NCBI GenBank assembly: GCA_041392165.1 | Contig: JAWKMN010000003.1 | Span: 186,001-250,000 of the forward strand | DNA: 64,000 bases | Origin: Arenibacter sp041392165 | GTDB taxonomy: Bacteria; Bacteroidota; Bacteroidia; Flavobacteriales; Flavobacteriaceae | Direction of reading: 5' to 3' | Shown: piece after piece, positions 1-8,194 of the stretch | How positions within the stretch are numbered: position 1 is the stretch's first letter | Layout: each line of letters opens with the position of its first letter | Program-made: the position numbers and the translations under genes | Notes under the pieces: model-generated | Databases searched by the model: none | Told to the model about the DNA's origin: nothing | Seen by the model: only the letters and a program-made list of their open reading frames with translations

Positions 1-528
1 TTGTCCGAAAAGGATTTGGTGAACTATAAGCGTTACCAAGGGGTCTCATTGACCGCCTTGGGAAACAAAACGGCATTGGGCATTATCAGAAAACATAGGC
101 TTTGGGAAGTATTCTTAGTGGAAAAGTTGGATTTTTCCTGGGATGAAGTGCACGAAGTGGCGGAGCAGTTGGAACATATTAAAAGTGATAAATTGATAGA
201 TAGTCTGGATAGGCTATTGGCATTTCCAAAGTTTGATCCGCATGGTGATCCCATTCCGGACAAGAATGGAGGTTTTAAGGAAAGGGATAGGGAGTTGTTG
301 AGTGAGGTCCCCATAAATACGGGAGGGGTATGTGTTGGAGTCAAGGATTCCTCCGCTACCTTTTTAAAATTTCTGGATAAGAATGGTATTGCTTTAGGGA
401 ACCAGATAAGGGTAATGGAGATAGAAGAGTTTGATGGGTCTTTAAATATAGAGATCGACGGCAGAAAAATGCAAATTTCCCATGTCATCGCTTCTAATTT
501 ATATATTAAAGTCAATGAGGGGCTATGA
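1..528 (+). CDS. DtxR/MntR-family metal-dependent transcriptional regulator, 5' end missing
   Basis: The reading frame is open from base 1, so the gene begins upstream of the window; 175 residues are visible. The first part looks like the end of the winged helix (motif EKDLVNYKRYQGVSLT) followed by the helical dimerisation/metal-binding region (KHRLWEVFLVEKL, with conserved Glu and His), as in DtxR/MntR/IdeR proteins. The C-terminal ~70 residues resemble the FeoA/SH3-like domain of this family. These proteins repress metal-uptake genes when Mn2+ or Fe2+ is bound. Its last codons overlap the start of a ZIP metal transporter by 4 bp, so the two are co-transcribed, which supports a role in metal homeostasis. 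The metal cannot be decided from the sequence. Confidence 0.88.
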   Translation: MSEKDLVNYKRYQGVSLTALGNKTALGIIRKHRLWEVFLVEKLDFSWDEVHEVAEQLEHIKSDKLIDSLDRLLAFPKFDPHGDPIPDKNGGFKERDRELLSEVPINTGGVCVGVKDSSATFLKFLDKNGIALGNQIRVMEIEEFDGSLNIEIDGRKMQISHVIASNLYIKVNEGL

Positions 529-1346
529 AGGAGGTTATTGGTTATTTTGAAGCCATAAACCCTATTTTGGCCGCTTTGTATGCTACCTTATTTACTTGGG
601 GGCTAACGGCTATGGGAGCTGCCCTGGTCTTTTTTTTTAAGACCATGAACCGTGCGGTATTGGATGGGATGTTAGGTTTTACGGGGGGCGTTATGGTAGC
701 CGCCAGTTTTTGGAGTCTTTTGGCACCGGGAATTGAAATGAGCCCGGGGGAGGGGTTTGTAAAAGTAATTCCAGCGGCAGTCGGATTTTTATTGGGGGCA
801 TTTTTTCTTTTTGGCCTGGATAAGGTCTTGCCGCATTTACACATTAACTTTAAAGAGAACGAAAAGGAAGGCATAAAAACGCCATGGCATAAAACCACCT
901 TATTAACGTTGGCCATCACCTTGCACAATATTCCGGAGGGACTTGCCGTTGGGGTATTGTTCGGGGGAGTGGCCGCGGGTTTTGAAGGGGCCACCATTGG
1001 TGGGGCAGTGGCCTTGGCCCTGGGGATAGGACTCCAGAATTTTCCCGAGGGTTTTGCCGTTGCCATGCCATTAAGAAGGCAAGGGCTAAGCAGAAGGAAG
1101 AGTTTTATGTTTGGTCAGGCTTCTGCCCTAGTAGAACCCATTGCCGCAGTTTTGGGGGCCTGGGCCGTTCTTACTTTTCAACCCATTCTGCCCTATGCAC
1201 TTGCTTTTGCGGCAGGAGCTATGATATTTGGTGTGGTGGAAGAGGTAATCCCTGAAACCCAACAGGATAAGCATACGGATATTGCCACTATGGGTTTTAT
1301 TGGGGGGTTCATAATTATGATGGTATTGGACGTGGGACTTGGTTGA
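525..1346 (+). CDS. ZIP family divalent metal transporter
   Basis: This 273-residue inner-membrane protein has about eight hydrophobic segments and the two signature helices of the ZIP/ZupT family: HNIPEGLAVG near residues 134-143 and QNFPEGFAVA near 171-180, which supply the metal-binding His/Asn/Glu residues. ZIP proteins import Zn2+, Fe2+ or Mn2+ into the cytoplasm. A short charged cytoplasmic loop (about 104-122) with HLH precedes the signature helices. The start codon overlaps the stop of the upstream DtxR-type regulator (ATGA arrangement), so the regulator and transporter form one operon. The substrate is not determined. Confidence 0.9.
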   Translation: MKEVIGYFEAINPILAALYATLFTWGLTAMGAALVFFFKTMNRAVLDGMLGFTGGVMVAASFWSLLAPGIEMSPGEGFVKVIPAAVGFLLGAFFLFGLDKVLPHLHINFKENEKEGIKTPWHKTTLLTLAITLHNIPEGLAVGVLFGGVAAGFEGATIGGAVALALGIGLQNFPEGFAVAMPLRRQGLSRRKSFMFGQASALVEPIAAVLGAWAVLTFQPILPYALAFAAGAMIFGVVEEVIPETQQDKHTDIATMGFIGGFIIMMVLDVGLG

Positions 1347-1388
1347 AAAGTTCCATTATATATAAATTAATCGGCTATCTTTACTACT

Positions 1389-1820
1389 ATGGGAAAAACA
1401 GAAAAAAGGCATTGGATGCTCAACTTGCTTATTGTGGCCACCATACTTGCTGTGGTCCTGGCTTTTACGGCACATTACAAAAATTGGGTAAAGACAGAAA
1501 CGGATACGTTGGAAATATTGTCGGGAATATATTTCGTAAAAATTCCGTATGCCGATATGGATAGTGTTACTATGGTGGAAAAGATACCTTCTATGGAGCG
1601 TATTAACGGTTTTTCTGTTAAGGAAAGGGAAAAGGGTGTTTTTAAAGAGGATAGTCTAAGTAACAAAAAGGTATATGTTTATGTGGATAAACTATCCCAA
1701 CAAAAGATCAGGTTGGTCTATCGGGATTCTATGAAATTATTTCTCAATATGCCCGATAGTACGGAAACCGAGTTAATGTATCAGTTTTTGTCCAATAAGA
1801 TCCACCCAACCAAAGAGTAG
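1389..1820 (+). CDS. Small membrane-anchored protein of unknown function
   Basis: A 143-residue protein with one N-terminal membrane helix (about residues 11-28) and an extracytoplasmic or cytosolic domain of mixed beta strands. The pattern (SGIYFVKIPYADMDSV) is reminiscent of small PH-like domains in bacterial membrane proteins, but no family can be assigned with confidence. It lies 42 bp after the ZIP gene and 4 bp before the DUF423 gene on the same strand, so it may be part of the same transcript. Another frame beginning at 1343 overlaps it and lacks protein-like character. Confidence 0.6.
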   Translation: MGKTEKRHWMLNLLIVATILAVVLAFTAHYKNWVKTETDTLEILSGIYFVKIPYADMDSVTMVEKIPSMERINGFSVKEREKGVFKEDSLSNKKVYVYVDKLSQQKIRLVYRDSMKLFLNMPDSTETELMYQFLSNKIHPTKE

Positions 1821-1824
1821 CACT

Positions 1825-2211
1825 ATGGTACTAATAGCTCATATAATGGGGTCCCTTTACGGGCTTTTAGCAGTAGTTTTTGGTGCCTTTGGTGCCCACG
1901 CCCTAAAAAAGACCTTAAACGAACAACAGTTAAAAAGTTTTGAGACCGGAGTTAAATATCAAATGTACCATGCCATTTTGTTGCTGGTCCTGGGATTTAA
2001 TTTTAATCTGGAAACTAGCTTGGAAAGGTATATGATCTATAGTTTTATTATTGGGGTGTTCCTTTTTTCCTTCAGTATCTATGGGCTTTCCATTAGTGCC
2101 GCAAAGGGAAAGAAAATTAAGGTTCTGGGACCTATTACCCCCTTGGGCGGATTACTTTTGGTAATGGGCTGGACATTATTGCTCTATTCCTTTGTTCAAA
2201 ATTTAGTGTAG
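1825..2211 (+). CDS. DUF423 family membrane protein
   Basis: A 128-residue protein with four predicted membrane helices. It carries the typical DUF423 opening (GAFGAHALKK, about residues 20-29) and the later FETGVKYQMYHAILLL segment. DUF423 proteins are widespread small inner-membrane proteins without an established biochemical role. The gene is 4 bp after the preceding one and is the last of this rightward run; a set of strong hairpins follows in the convergent intergenic region. Confidence 0.88.
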   Translation: MVLIAHIMGSLYGLLAVVFGAFGAHALKKTLNEQQLKSFETGVKYQMYHAILLLVLGFNFNLETSLERYMIYSFIIGVFLFSFSIYGLSISAAKGKKIKVLGPITPLGGLLLVMGWTLLLYSFVQNLV

Positions 2212-2327
2212 TTGTAGTTAGTACATGATAAAATTTAATCCCCTAATATTTTCCGCAATTTTTGCCCTCTCCCAATAAGGACTATCGGAAGGGAAATTTA
2301 TTTGTAAACTTGTTCCCTGATCCCTCC

Positions 2328-2442
2328 GTCCCGCCCTTGGCGGGACACCTCCCTTTGGAAAAGGGAGGAGCTTTTTTTCATTTTGTTTTTAATTCGTCCC
2401 TCATTTTCGCTTTTTTCAGCTCCCCTCTTTAACAAAGAGGGG
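2328..2442. repeat. Cluster of three perfect hairpins in a convergent intergenic region
   Basis: The 377-bp gap between the DUF423 gene and the convergent gene at 2589-4118 holds three perfect inverted repeats: 2328-2346 (8-bp GC stem GTCCCGCC, 3-nt loop), 2348-2368 (9-bp stem CCTCCCTTT, 3-nt loop, followed by a T run) and 2422-2442 (9-bp stem CCCCTCTTT, 3-nt loop). The T run after the second makes it a plausible terminator for the rightward genes. The set resembles the dispersed palindromic intergenic elements found in many Flavobacteriia genomes. No ORF is convincing in this gap. Confidence 0.7.
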
Positions 2443-2588
2443 TGGTCAACTTGTTGGCCGGGGAGATTCTGTTCCCCTAAATGTCTCTATTTTATATCTA
2501 AAGGTACTAACCTGTGTTCCACCTTCCACTATCGGGACTAAATGGACACCCTTATTAAGACGATTTTTGTCATGTACTAAAGTAGTTG

Positions 2589-4118
2589 TCAATCGATCAC
2601 TACTTGAGCCGTAAAATCCTTAATGGCCTGGTTGGGCTCCAAGATGTTGTACCCTTTCCAAAATTCCGGATCGTAATTGGGCATATAGGTGGGAAGTATT
2701 GTATTGTTTTCCTTAATGGAATGGAGTTCTTCTTCTGTGATTACCTCGGTATCAAAAAGGATAAGTTCGTGTTTATTTACACCATTGCTGGCCATATCCA
2801 ATTTCAGGTAAAGCTCATTTTGTTTGTTTCTCCCTTTTACCTTTTTGTTTAATTCAATTATCTTTAAAGGTCTTTTTATGCCAACTTTGGCCCCCAATTC
2901 CTCTTCTAGATAGCGCAAATAATAAAACCCATCTTTATTTTTGGCGAAGATCATTTTGCCCCGGTCCATATATTGGTCCAAGGAAATCCCTAAAAGATTA
3001 AAGGTTCTCAATGATTTAACATTGTTGTAATCCAAACGGACAATAGCAAAGTCATCGGTGTTTATATACAGCCTTCCCTTATAGTCCGCCCCCCTTTTGG
3101 GCTCAAAATCCACGATATACACGGCATCCTCTCCCCAATAGGTAAAGGCGACCATTTTAAAATGATAGCGATTGTCTTTATGGATGAAGTTGAGGTCGGA
3201 ATCTTTGAGAAAGAACTGCTTCTCCATGATTTTACCTAAGCTGCTCTTTTTGAAGGAGGCAAAGTTCTTCTTTCGCTCTTCTTCTTTTTTTTTCTTTTCC
3301 AGTAGCTCCTTTTTCAGGGCCTCGGCATCGGTGGAATCGGTTTTGAAACTCATAAATTCATCGGCGTCCACCTTGGTGCCGAATAAACCTGATTTTATTT
3401 TGAAATAGGAGTCGGGCTTGATATTTTTCCTGAGAATATCATTGAACTTTTCCTCCAATGAGGTCAGGTCCAGTTCACTTTGTTTATCGTAAAGGTCCGA
3501 AGCTTTTATTAGGGTCAGTTTTTGCTTGTCCTTCTCAAAATTACCATAAAAGTCGCCCAGGATCTCCGTGTAGCGACTGGATTTTTTGGGGATGGAGTTC
3601 AATACACTGTCCAAGAACTTTTTGTTGAGGGCGGCTATGGTAGATTCTTTGAACGTATAGTTGTCCTTGGTGAGGGTCTGATGGTAGGAATCCCTAAAAA
3701 ACACTCTTTTTTTAGTGAGGTTGGGACTGTAATTTCTGTTGATATTGATTTTCACCTGTTCTATAAGTTCTTCCGCTGTATATTGTTTGTTGCTTACAAT
3801 AACCGGATTCAGCTCTATGGGTTTTGCTTTTAATAGAATGACACTTTCCTTGAATTCGTTCAAGGGCCTGCCCAAGGTTTCATATCCCATGCAGGAAATG
3901 AACAGGGAATCGGTTTCCTTGGTTTCCGGATCCAGCAGTAAACTGAAACGTCCTTCCTCATTGGTTATTACCCCTTTCTTGTTTATTTGTACCGTGGCGT
4001 AGGGAATGGGTTGTTGTGTAATGGAGTCCACGATCTTGGAACTTATGTTTTGGGCGCTGAGGGTGGAAAAATAAAAAGAGAGGATCAGGGCCAAAAGCCA
4101 ATATACAATTTTTTGCAT
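2589..4118 (-). CDS. Secreted protein with N-terminal carboxypeptidase-regulatory-like domain
   Basis: A 509-residue protein with a clear signal peptide (about residues 1-22, ending LSAQ). It is followed by a CarboxypepD_reg-like beta-sandwich (about 25-105: IVDSITQQPIPYATVQI ... ISCMGYE), the domain also found at the N-terminus of SusC-type receptors. The remaining ~400 residues are Lys/Glu-rich with no TonB barrel, and the central stretch 270-300 is a charged coiled-coil-like segment. Such proteins are common and mostly uncharacterised in Bacteroidota, and are presumably periplasmic or outer-membrane associated. It is monocistronic and convergent with the preceding gene. Confidence 0.75.
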   Translation of the reverse strand: MQKIVYWLLALILSFYFSTLSAQNISSKIVDSITQQPIPYATVQINKKGVITNEEGRFSLLLDPETKETDSLFISCMGYETLGRPLNEFKESVILLKAKPIELNPVIVSNKQYTAEELIEQVKININRNYSPNLTKKRVFFRDSYHQTLTKDNYTFKESTIAALNKKFLDSVLNSIPKKSSRYTEILGDFYGNFEKDKQKLTLIKASDLYDKQSELDLTSLEEKFNDILRKNIKPDSYFKIKSGLFGTKVDADEFMSFKTDSTDAEALKKELLEKKKKEEERKKNFASFKKSSLGKIMEKQFFLKDSDLNFIHKDNRYHFKMVAFTYWGEDAVYIVDFEPKRGADYKGRLYINTDDFAIVRLDYNNVKSLRTFNLLGISLDQYMDRGKMIFAKNKDGFYYLRYLEEELGAKVGIKRPLKIIELNKKVKGRNKQNELYLKLDMASNGVNKHELILFDTEVITEEELHSIKENNTILPTYMPNYDPEFWKGYNILEPNQAIKDFTAQVVID

Positions 4119-4439
4119 GGCGGTAGTTCGTTTAGTAGTAACAAACTAAAGAAAAGAAGCTTAAATCGTATTGGATTTTCTATTTTCTTTATGATAGTTT
4201 TATTCTTTCTTTAAGAATCCCTTTAAAGGAGTTGGCAGGAAAAAAGTTTCAGGTTTAATGTTCAAAGTTCAACTCAAAAAGTTGAGTCTAATGCTAAATT
4301 CTAGTTCTAAAGTCTAACGTCAAGAATCTAAATTCTAATATCTAACTTCTAGAATCCGGTATCTAGTACAAAGAACAAAACTCTCAATTCTCAATACTTA
4401 TATCTCAATACTCACTTCTAAATGCTCCTATCCAAAAAA
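4119..4439. other. Intergenic stretch with low-complexity TCTA/CTAA-rich tract
   Basis: No gene is supported here. From about 4255 to 4430 the sequence is a degenerate tract of short TCTAA/TTCTA/TCAATA words, an AT-rich simple-sequence pattern rather than a coding region. It lies between the start of the gene at 2589-4118 and the end of the FeoB-associated gene. Confidence 0.6.
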
Positions 4440-4589
4440 CTAATGACAGCCACAATCGCCACTTCCACAGCTTTTGGAGTTTTTTCTTTTTCCTGCAAAC
4501 AAAGATTTGGGCAAAAGGAATTTCTTTACGAGATACCCAAAGGCTACTGCCACGGTGATATAGACCAGAATGTGTTGAAGTATATGCAT
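4440..4589 (-). CDS. FeoB-associated Cys-rich membrane peptide
   Basis: A 49-residue protein beginning MHILQHILVY and ending CGSGDCGCH. It has one membrane helix (about residues 4-21) followed by a basic linker and a C-terminal Cys cluster (three Cys within eight residues). This is the architecture of the small FeoB-associated Cys-rich proteins (FeoB_associated family) encoded next to feoB in Bacteroidota, thought to help iron handling at the FeoB pore. It lies 81 bp downstream of the feoB stop on the same strand, behind a hairpin. Family membership is inferred from position, topology and the Cys tail. Confidence 0.85.
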   Translation of the reverse strand: MHILQHILVYITVAVAFGYLVKKFLLPKSLFAGKRKNSKSCGSGDCGCH

Positions 4590-4613
4590 TTTTTCTTTAA
4601 GATAATAGAACAT

Positions 4614-4670
4614 AGAAAATAGAAAAGAGAATATAGATGATAGAGTGTCTCTTCTCTATATTCTATTTTC
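4614..4670 (-). terminator. Imperfect hairpin directly after feoB
   Basis: The sequence AGAAAATAGA at 4614-4623 is matched by TCTATTTTCT at 4662-4671, with further partial pairing inside. It begins at the feoB stop codon on the minus strand and precedes the small Cys-rich gene, so it may attenuate or process the transcript between the two. It lacks a GC-rich stem, so terminator function is uncertain. Confidence 0.35.
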
Positions 4671-6908
4671 TTATTTAAGCACCTGATAGGCTATCAAAGC
4701 TACAATATACGCAAAAAGACTCATAAAAACCAGTTGTGCAGCTGGCCATTTCCAAGTATTGGTCTCCCTTTTTACGATGGCCAAGGTACTCATGCACTGC
4801 ATGGCAAAGGCATAGAAAAGCAATAAGGATATCCCGGAGGCCAGATTAAATAATGGTCTTTTAGTTTTGGGGTCCATTTCGGCGGCCATCCTGTTCTTTA
4901 TGGTGTCCTCTTCATCGCTTCCCACGCTATAGATGGTAGCCAGGGTACCTACAAAGACCTCTCTTGCGGCAAAGGAAGTAAGTACGGCTATACCTATTTT
5001 CCAATCATATCCCAATGGGTTAACAACTGGTTCTATGGCTTTTCCCATATATCCCATATAGGAATTTTCCAGTTTATAACTGGCAATTTCCTGATTGGTG
5101 GCCTTTTCGTTTAGGGCCATTTCCTTCATTTTTAGAGAGTCGTTCATTGCTTCTTGGTCCAGAACGTACCCCTGGTTCTTTATACCATCCTGTAATGCCA
5201 ATTTATAGCTGGCCATGGTACTTTCTATATTGGACTTGTTAAAGTCTGAAAAGCCTTCATTCTTTATCTGCTCCGTAACAATCGCCTCCGCATTTTCAAA
5301 ATCATCGGAAAAGCCATTGGAGCCCAAAAACCATAGGATAATGGAAATGGCCAATATAATTTTACCGGCACCTAAAACAAAACTTTTTGTCTTTTCCCAA
5401 ACCGTATGCACCACATTTTTGACCAGTGGTAACTTATAATTGGGCATTTCCATGACAAAAAAGGTCTTGCTCTTGATCTTCATGATCTTGTTCAGGATCA
5501 TGGCCGAAAAAATTGCTGCCCCAAATCCCAAAAGATACAGGAGCATTAAGGTAAGTGCCTGATAACTCAGGCCCAAAAATCTTCCTTCCGGGATGACCAG
5601 GGCAATAATGATCAGATAAACCGGTAGGCGTGCGGAACAAGTGGTAAAGGGAGTAACCAAAATGGTAATAAGTCGCTCCTTCCAATTTTCAATGGTCCTG
5701 GTAGCCATAATGGCCGGAATGGCACAGGCCGTTCCCGAGATCAAAGGCACAACGCTCTTTCCGCTTAAGCCAAACGGGCGCATCAGTTTGTCCATTAAAA
5801 ATACAACCCTGCTCATATAACCGGATTCTTCCAAGAGGGCAATAAAAAAGAACAAAAAGGCTATTTGGGGAATAAAAATGACAATTCCACCTATCCCGGC
5901 AAGGATTCCCTCGGCTATTAAATTGGTAAATACACCCGGGGGCAAAGTATCCTTTACCCATTCACTGGCAGCGGCAAAGGATTCATCTATAAAATCCATT
6001 GGATAGCTGCTCCAGTCGTATATGGCCTGAAAAATGGTTAATAGAATTAGGAAAAAGATAGCGTACCCGAATATTTTGTGGGTCAAAATCTTGTCCAGGG
6101 AGGCCCTGAGTCCTTTGGCTGCATTGATATCTACCTTATAGGCCTGTTTGAGGATGCCATTTATAAATTGATACCTAAGTATGGTTTCTTTTTGTTGTAG
6201 GCGTTTTAATTCTGTTTTGGATTTAATATCGAAAGAAGTAGGAATATTGATCGGGTTTTTTTCAATGGGCATGAAATTTACGTCCTGTGTAATTACCAAC
6301 CATAGCTTATAAAGATCTTCTTTCGGAAAAGTGGTCTTTAATTTTTCAAAATATTCGGGCGCAATTACCGTGGTATCCACATTGGGGGATATGGAAAGAT
6401 TTTTATAATCGGCGATCAATTCCTTAATGCGGTCTATGCCAGTTCCCTTTCTGGTACTTACCAGGGCAATTTTGGTATCCAGTTTTTCTTCCAATAAATC
6501 AATGTCCAAAGAGATGCCGGTCCTGGACATACGATCGGCCATATTGATGACCAGGATCGCCGGAATTTTAAGATCCTTGATCTGGGTAAAAAGTAGCAGG
6601 TTTCTCTTAAGGTTTTCAACATCGCTGATAACTACGGCCACATCCGGGAAATCCTTGTCGTTTTTGTTGAGCAGGAGTTCTACAACCACACTTTCGTCCA
6701 AGGAAGTGGTATTAAGGCTGTAGGTGCCCGGTAAATCCAATATATGGGCCTTGACCCCTCTGGGCAATTTACAGACCCCTTCCTTTTTTTCTACAGTAAT
6801 GCCGGGGTAGTTGCCCACTTTTTGTTTTAAACCGGTAAGTTGGTTAAAGACAGAAGTTTTACCGGTATTGGGATTGCCTATCAGTGCAACCTTGATCTGT
6901 TTGCTCAT
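4671..6908 (-). CDS. feoB: Ferrous iron transporter FeoB
   Basis: A 745-residue inner-membrane Fe2+ transporter. The N-terminal G domain has the P-loop GNPNTGKTS at residues 11-19, the G3 motif DLPGTYSL and the G4 motif NMAD. It is followed by a helical guanine-dissociation-inhibitor region and a polytopic membrane domain with the paired gate repeats (for example SGTACAIPAIMATRTI). An extra loop of about 90 residues, rich in Lys/Glu/Asn, lies between membrane segments (DDFENAEAIVTEQ onward), as in many Bacteroidota FeoB proteins. The start overlaps the feoA stop by 4 bp, so feoA-feoB is one operon, with the Cys-rich companion gene downstream. Confidence 0.97.
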   Translation of the reverse strand: MSKQIKVALIGNPNTGKTSVFNQLTGLKQKVGNYPGITVEKKEGVCKLPRGVKAHILDLPGTYSLNTTSLDESVVVELLLNKNDKDFPDVAVVISDVENLKRNLLLFTQIKDLKIPAILVINMADRMSRTGISLDIDLLEEKLDTKIALVSTRKGTGIDRIKELIADYKNLSISPNVDTTVIAPEYFEKLKTTFPKEDLYKLWLVITQDVNFMPIEKNPINIPTSFDIKSKTELKRLQQKETILRYQFINGILKQAYKVDINAAKGLRASLDKILTHKIFGYAIFFLILLTIFQAIYDWSSYPMDFIDESFAAASEWVKDTLPPGVFTNLIAEGILAGIGGIVIFIPQIAFLFFFIALLEESGYMSRVVFLMDKLMRPFGLSGKSVVPLISGTACAIPAIMATRTIENWKERLITILVTPFTTCSARLPVYLIIIALVIPEGRFLGLSYQALTLMLLYLLGFGAAIFSAMILNKIMKIKSKTFFVMEMPNYKLPLVKNVVHTVWEKTKSFVLGAGKIILAISIILWFLGSNGFSDDFENAEAIVTEQIKNEGFSDFNKSNIESTMASYKLALQDGIKNQGYVLDQEAMNDSLKMKEMALNEKATNQEIASYKLENSYMGYMGKAIEPVVNPLGYDWKIGIAVLTSFAAREVFVGTLATIYSVGSDEEDTIKNRMAAEMDPKTKRPLFNLASGISLLLFYAFAMQCMSTLAIVKRETNTWKWPAAQLVFMSLFAYIVALIAYQVLK

Positions 6909-7147
6909 AGTGGTAAATCTTCAATAATTTCCAACTCTATTAAAGCGGCCATGGAACGCCTAATAGCAATGTGGGTGCCGTTAACATTGATGTATATGGG
7001 GTCTTTAAGGGGGGCTACCTGTACCAATTCTATTTCGTTGCCCGGCAGACAACCCAGTTCCAAAAGTTTAATGGGAAGAATTCCATCGGCAAATTCTTTG
7101 ATGATTCCCTTTTGCCCTCGCCTTAAATGTGCTACCGTTGTAATCAA
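6905..7147 (-). CDS. feoA: Ferrous iron transport protein FeoA
   Basis: An 80-residue SH3-like cytosolic protein. It has the FeoA pattern of a Leu-rich start (LRRGQKGIIKEF), the LLELGCLPGNEIELV turn and the late IAIRRSMAALIEL segment. FeoA works with the G domain of FeoB in Fe2+ uptake. It is the first gene of the operon; feoB overlaps it by 4 bp. A candidate promoter and metal-regulator operator lie just upstream. Confidence 0.95.
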   Translation of the reverse strand: MITTVAHLRRGQKGIIKEFADGILPIKLLELGCLPGNEIELVQVAPLKDPIYINVNGTHIAIRRSMAALIELEIIEDLPL

Positions 7148-7151
7148 TTTT

Positions 7152-7184
7152 TATTTAGATTGATTTTAATTAAGCACAAAAATA
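7152..7184 (-). promoter_or_regulatory. Candidate feoAB promoter with possible DtxR/Fur-type operator
   Basis: On the minus strand, TATTTTTG at 7184-7177 fits the Bacteroidota -7 consensus TAnnTTTG and lies 30 bp before the feoA start. Just downstream, around 7152-7172, is an imperfect AT-rich inverted repeat (plus-strand core TTTAGATTGATTTTAA) of the kind bound by iron or manganese repressors. Its position over the probable transcription start would suit metal repression. No -33 TTG at the ideal distance is seen. Confidence 0.45.
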
Positions 7185-7354
7185 AAAGAAAAAGATGAAG
7201 TAAACAGCTAAAACCATAAAAAGTTAACGGCATTGGTAGAGGTCTGCTTTTGCTTGTAGAATAACAGGTTAATTCTTGGTTTGAATAAAGTTAATATGGA
7301 TGAATGGGGTACTGCGCTGTTAATCTGCACTTTGCCTGTGCAATACAGGTTATG

Positions 7355-8032
7355 TTATTCCTCTTCATAGGAAGATTTTAATATTTCAAGGTCGCCCAAC
7401 AACTTCTCCATTTCCTGGGAGTCCGTACCATCATAGAAGCCTCTAATCCTCCGTTCCTTATCTACCAGAATAAAGTTTTCGGTATGGATCATATCGTATG
7501 GGCCACCATTGCCATCGGTCTTTACGGCCAAATAGGATTTTCTGGCCAGTTCATAGATCTGCTGCTTGTTGCCGGTAACCAGATTCCATTTGCTGTCCAG
7601 CACTCCTTTTTCCAGAGCGTATTTTTTTAGCTGGGGAACGGAGTCGATGTCCGGGGTCACCGAATGCGAAAGTAACATCACATCTTCATCGTTCAAAATT
7701 TTATCTTGAATGGCGGCCATATTTTTCGTCATAATGGGACAAATGGTGGGGCAGGTAGTAAAGAAAAAATCGGCAATATAAATTTTATTAAGGTAATCCT
7801 TTTGGGTAACCAATTTCCCGTTCTGATTGGTCAGGGCAAAATCGGCTATGGTGTGGTATTTTTTTACATGCTGTAGGGTACTGTCCACCAATTCAAAATT
7901 TACCATGGCCGGCTGGTAGACGGGCAGCATTTTTTTGGGCTGCAAGGCATTGTAAAATAGGAAGACGATTACTGCCGAAACTAGCAGTAGCACTATGCCG
8001 AAGAATTTAAATTTGGCAAAAAACGAACGCAT
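7355..8032 (-). CDS. SCO1/SenC/PrrC family copper-binding thioredoxin-fold protein
   Basis: A 225-residue protein with one N-terminal membrane anchor (about residues 11-29) and a thioredoxin-like domain. It carries the SCO motif CPTIC (Cys94 and Cys98) and the conserved metal-binding His183 in MIHTENFILVD. SCO proteins deliver copper to, or reduce the CuA site of, cytochrome c oxidase. The domain faces the periplasm. The gene stands alone, divergent from rseP. Confidence 0.93.
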   Translation of the reverse strand: MRSFFAKFKFFGIVLLLVSAVIVFLFYNALQPKKMLPVYQPAMVNFELVDSTLQHVKKYHTIADFALTNQNGKLVTQKDYLNKIYIADFFFTTCPTICPIMTKNMAAIQDKILNDEDVMLLSHSVTPDIDSVPQLKKYALEKGVLDSKWNLVTGNKQQIYELARKSYLAVKTDGNGGPYDMIHTENFILVDKERRIRGFYDGTDSQEMEKLLGDLEILKSSYEEE

Positions 8033-8156
8033 TTTTTTTGGTAAAGGTAGGGTAGATTGCCAAAAATTTCAAGTGCCTGAATAGTAATCGCTACTAAATC
8101 TTTCTTAAAAAAACCCTTGTGGGGAATAGTTTTTTTTTAATGACCGCTTAATAATG

Positions 8157-8164
8157 TACTTTTG
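8157..8164 (+). promoter_or_regulatory. -7 promoter element upstream of rseP
   Basis: TACTTTTG matches the Bacteroidota sigma-A -7 consensus TAnnTTTG and ends 30 bp before the rseP ATG. A T-rich run lies upstream instead of a clear -33 TTG at the ideal 19-bp spacing. Confidence 0.5.
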
Positions 8165-8194
8165 TGCGCTTTTAAAGTTTAAAAAATTTACTTA

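Noticed and set aside
4422..4622. 66-codon plus-strand frame near the feo genes.
   Set aside because: It is antisense to the FeoB-associated Cys-rich gene, which fits the operon and has a recognisable architecture.
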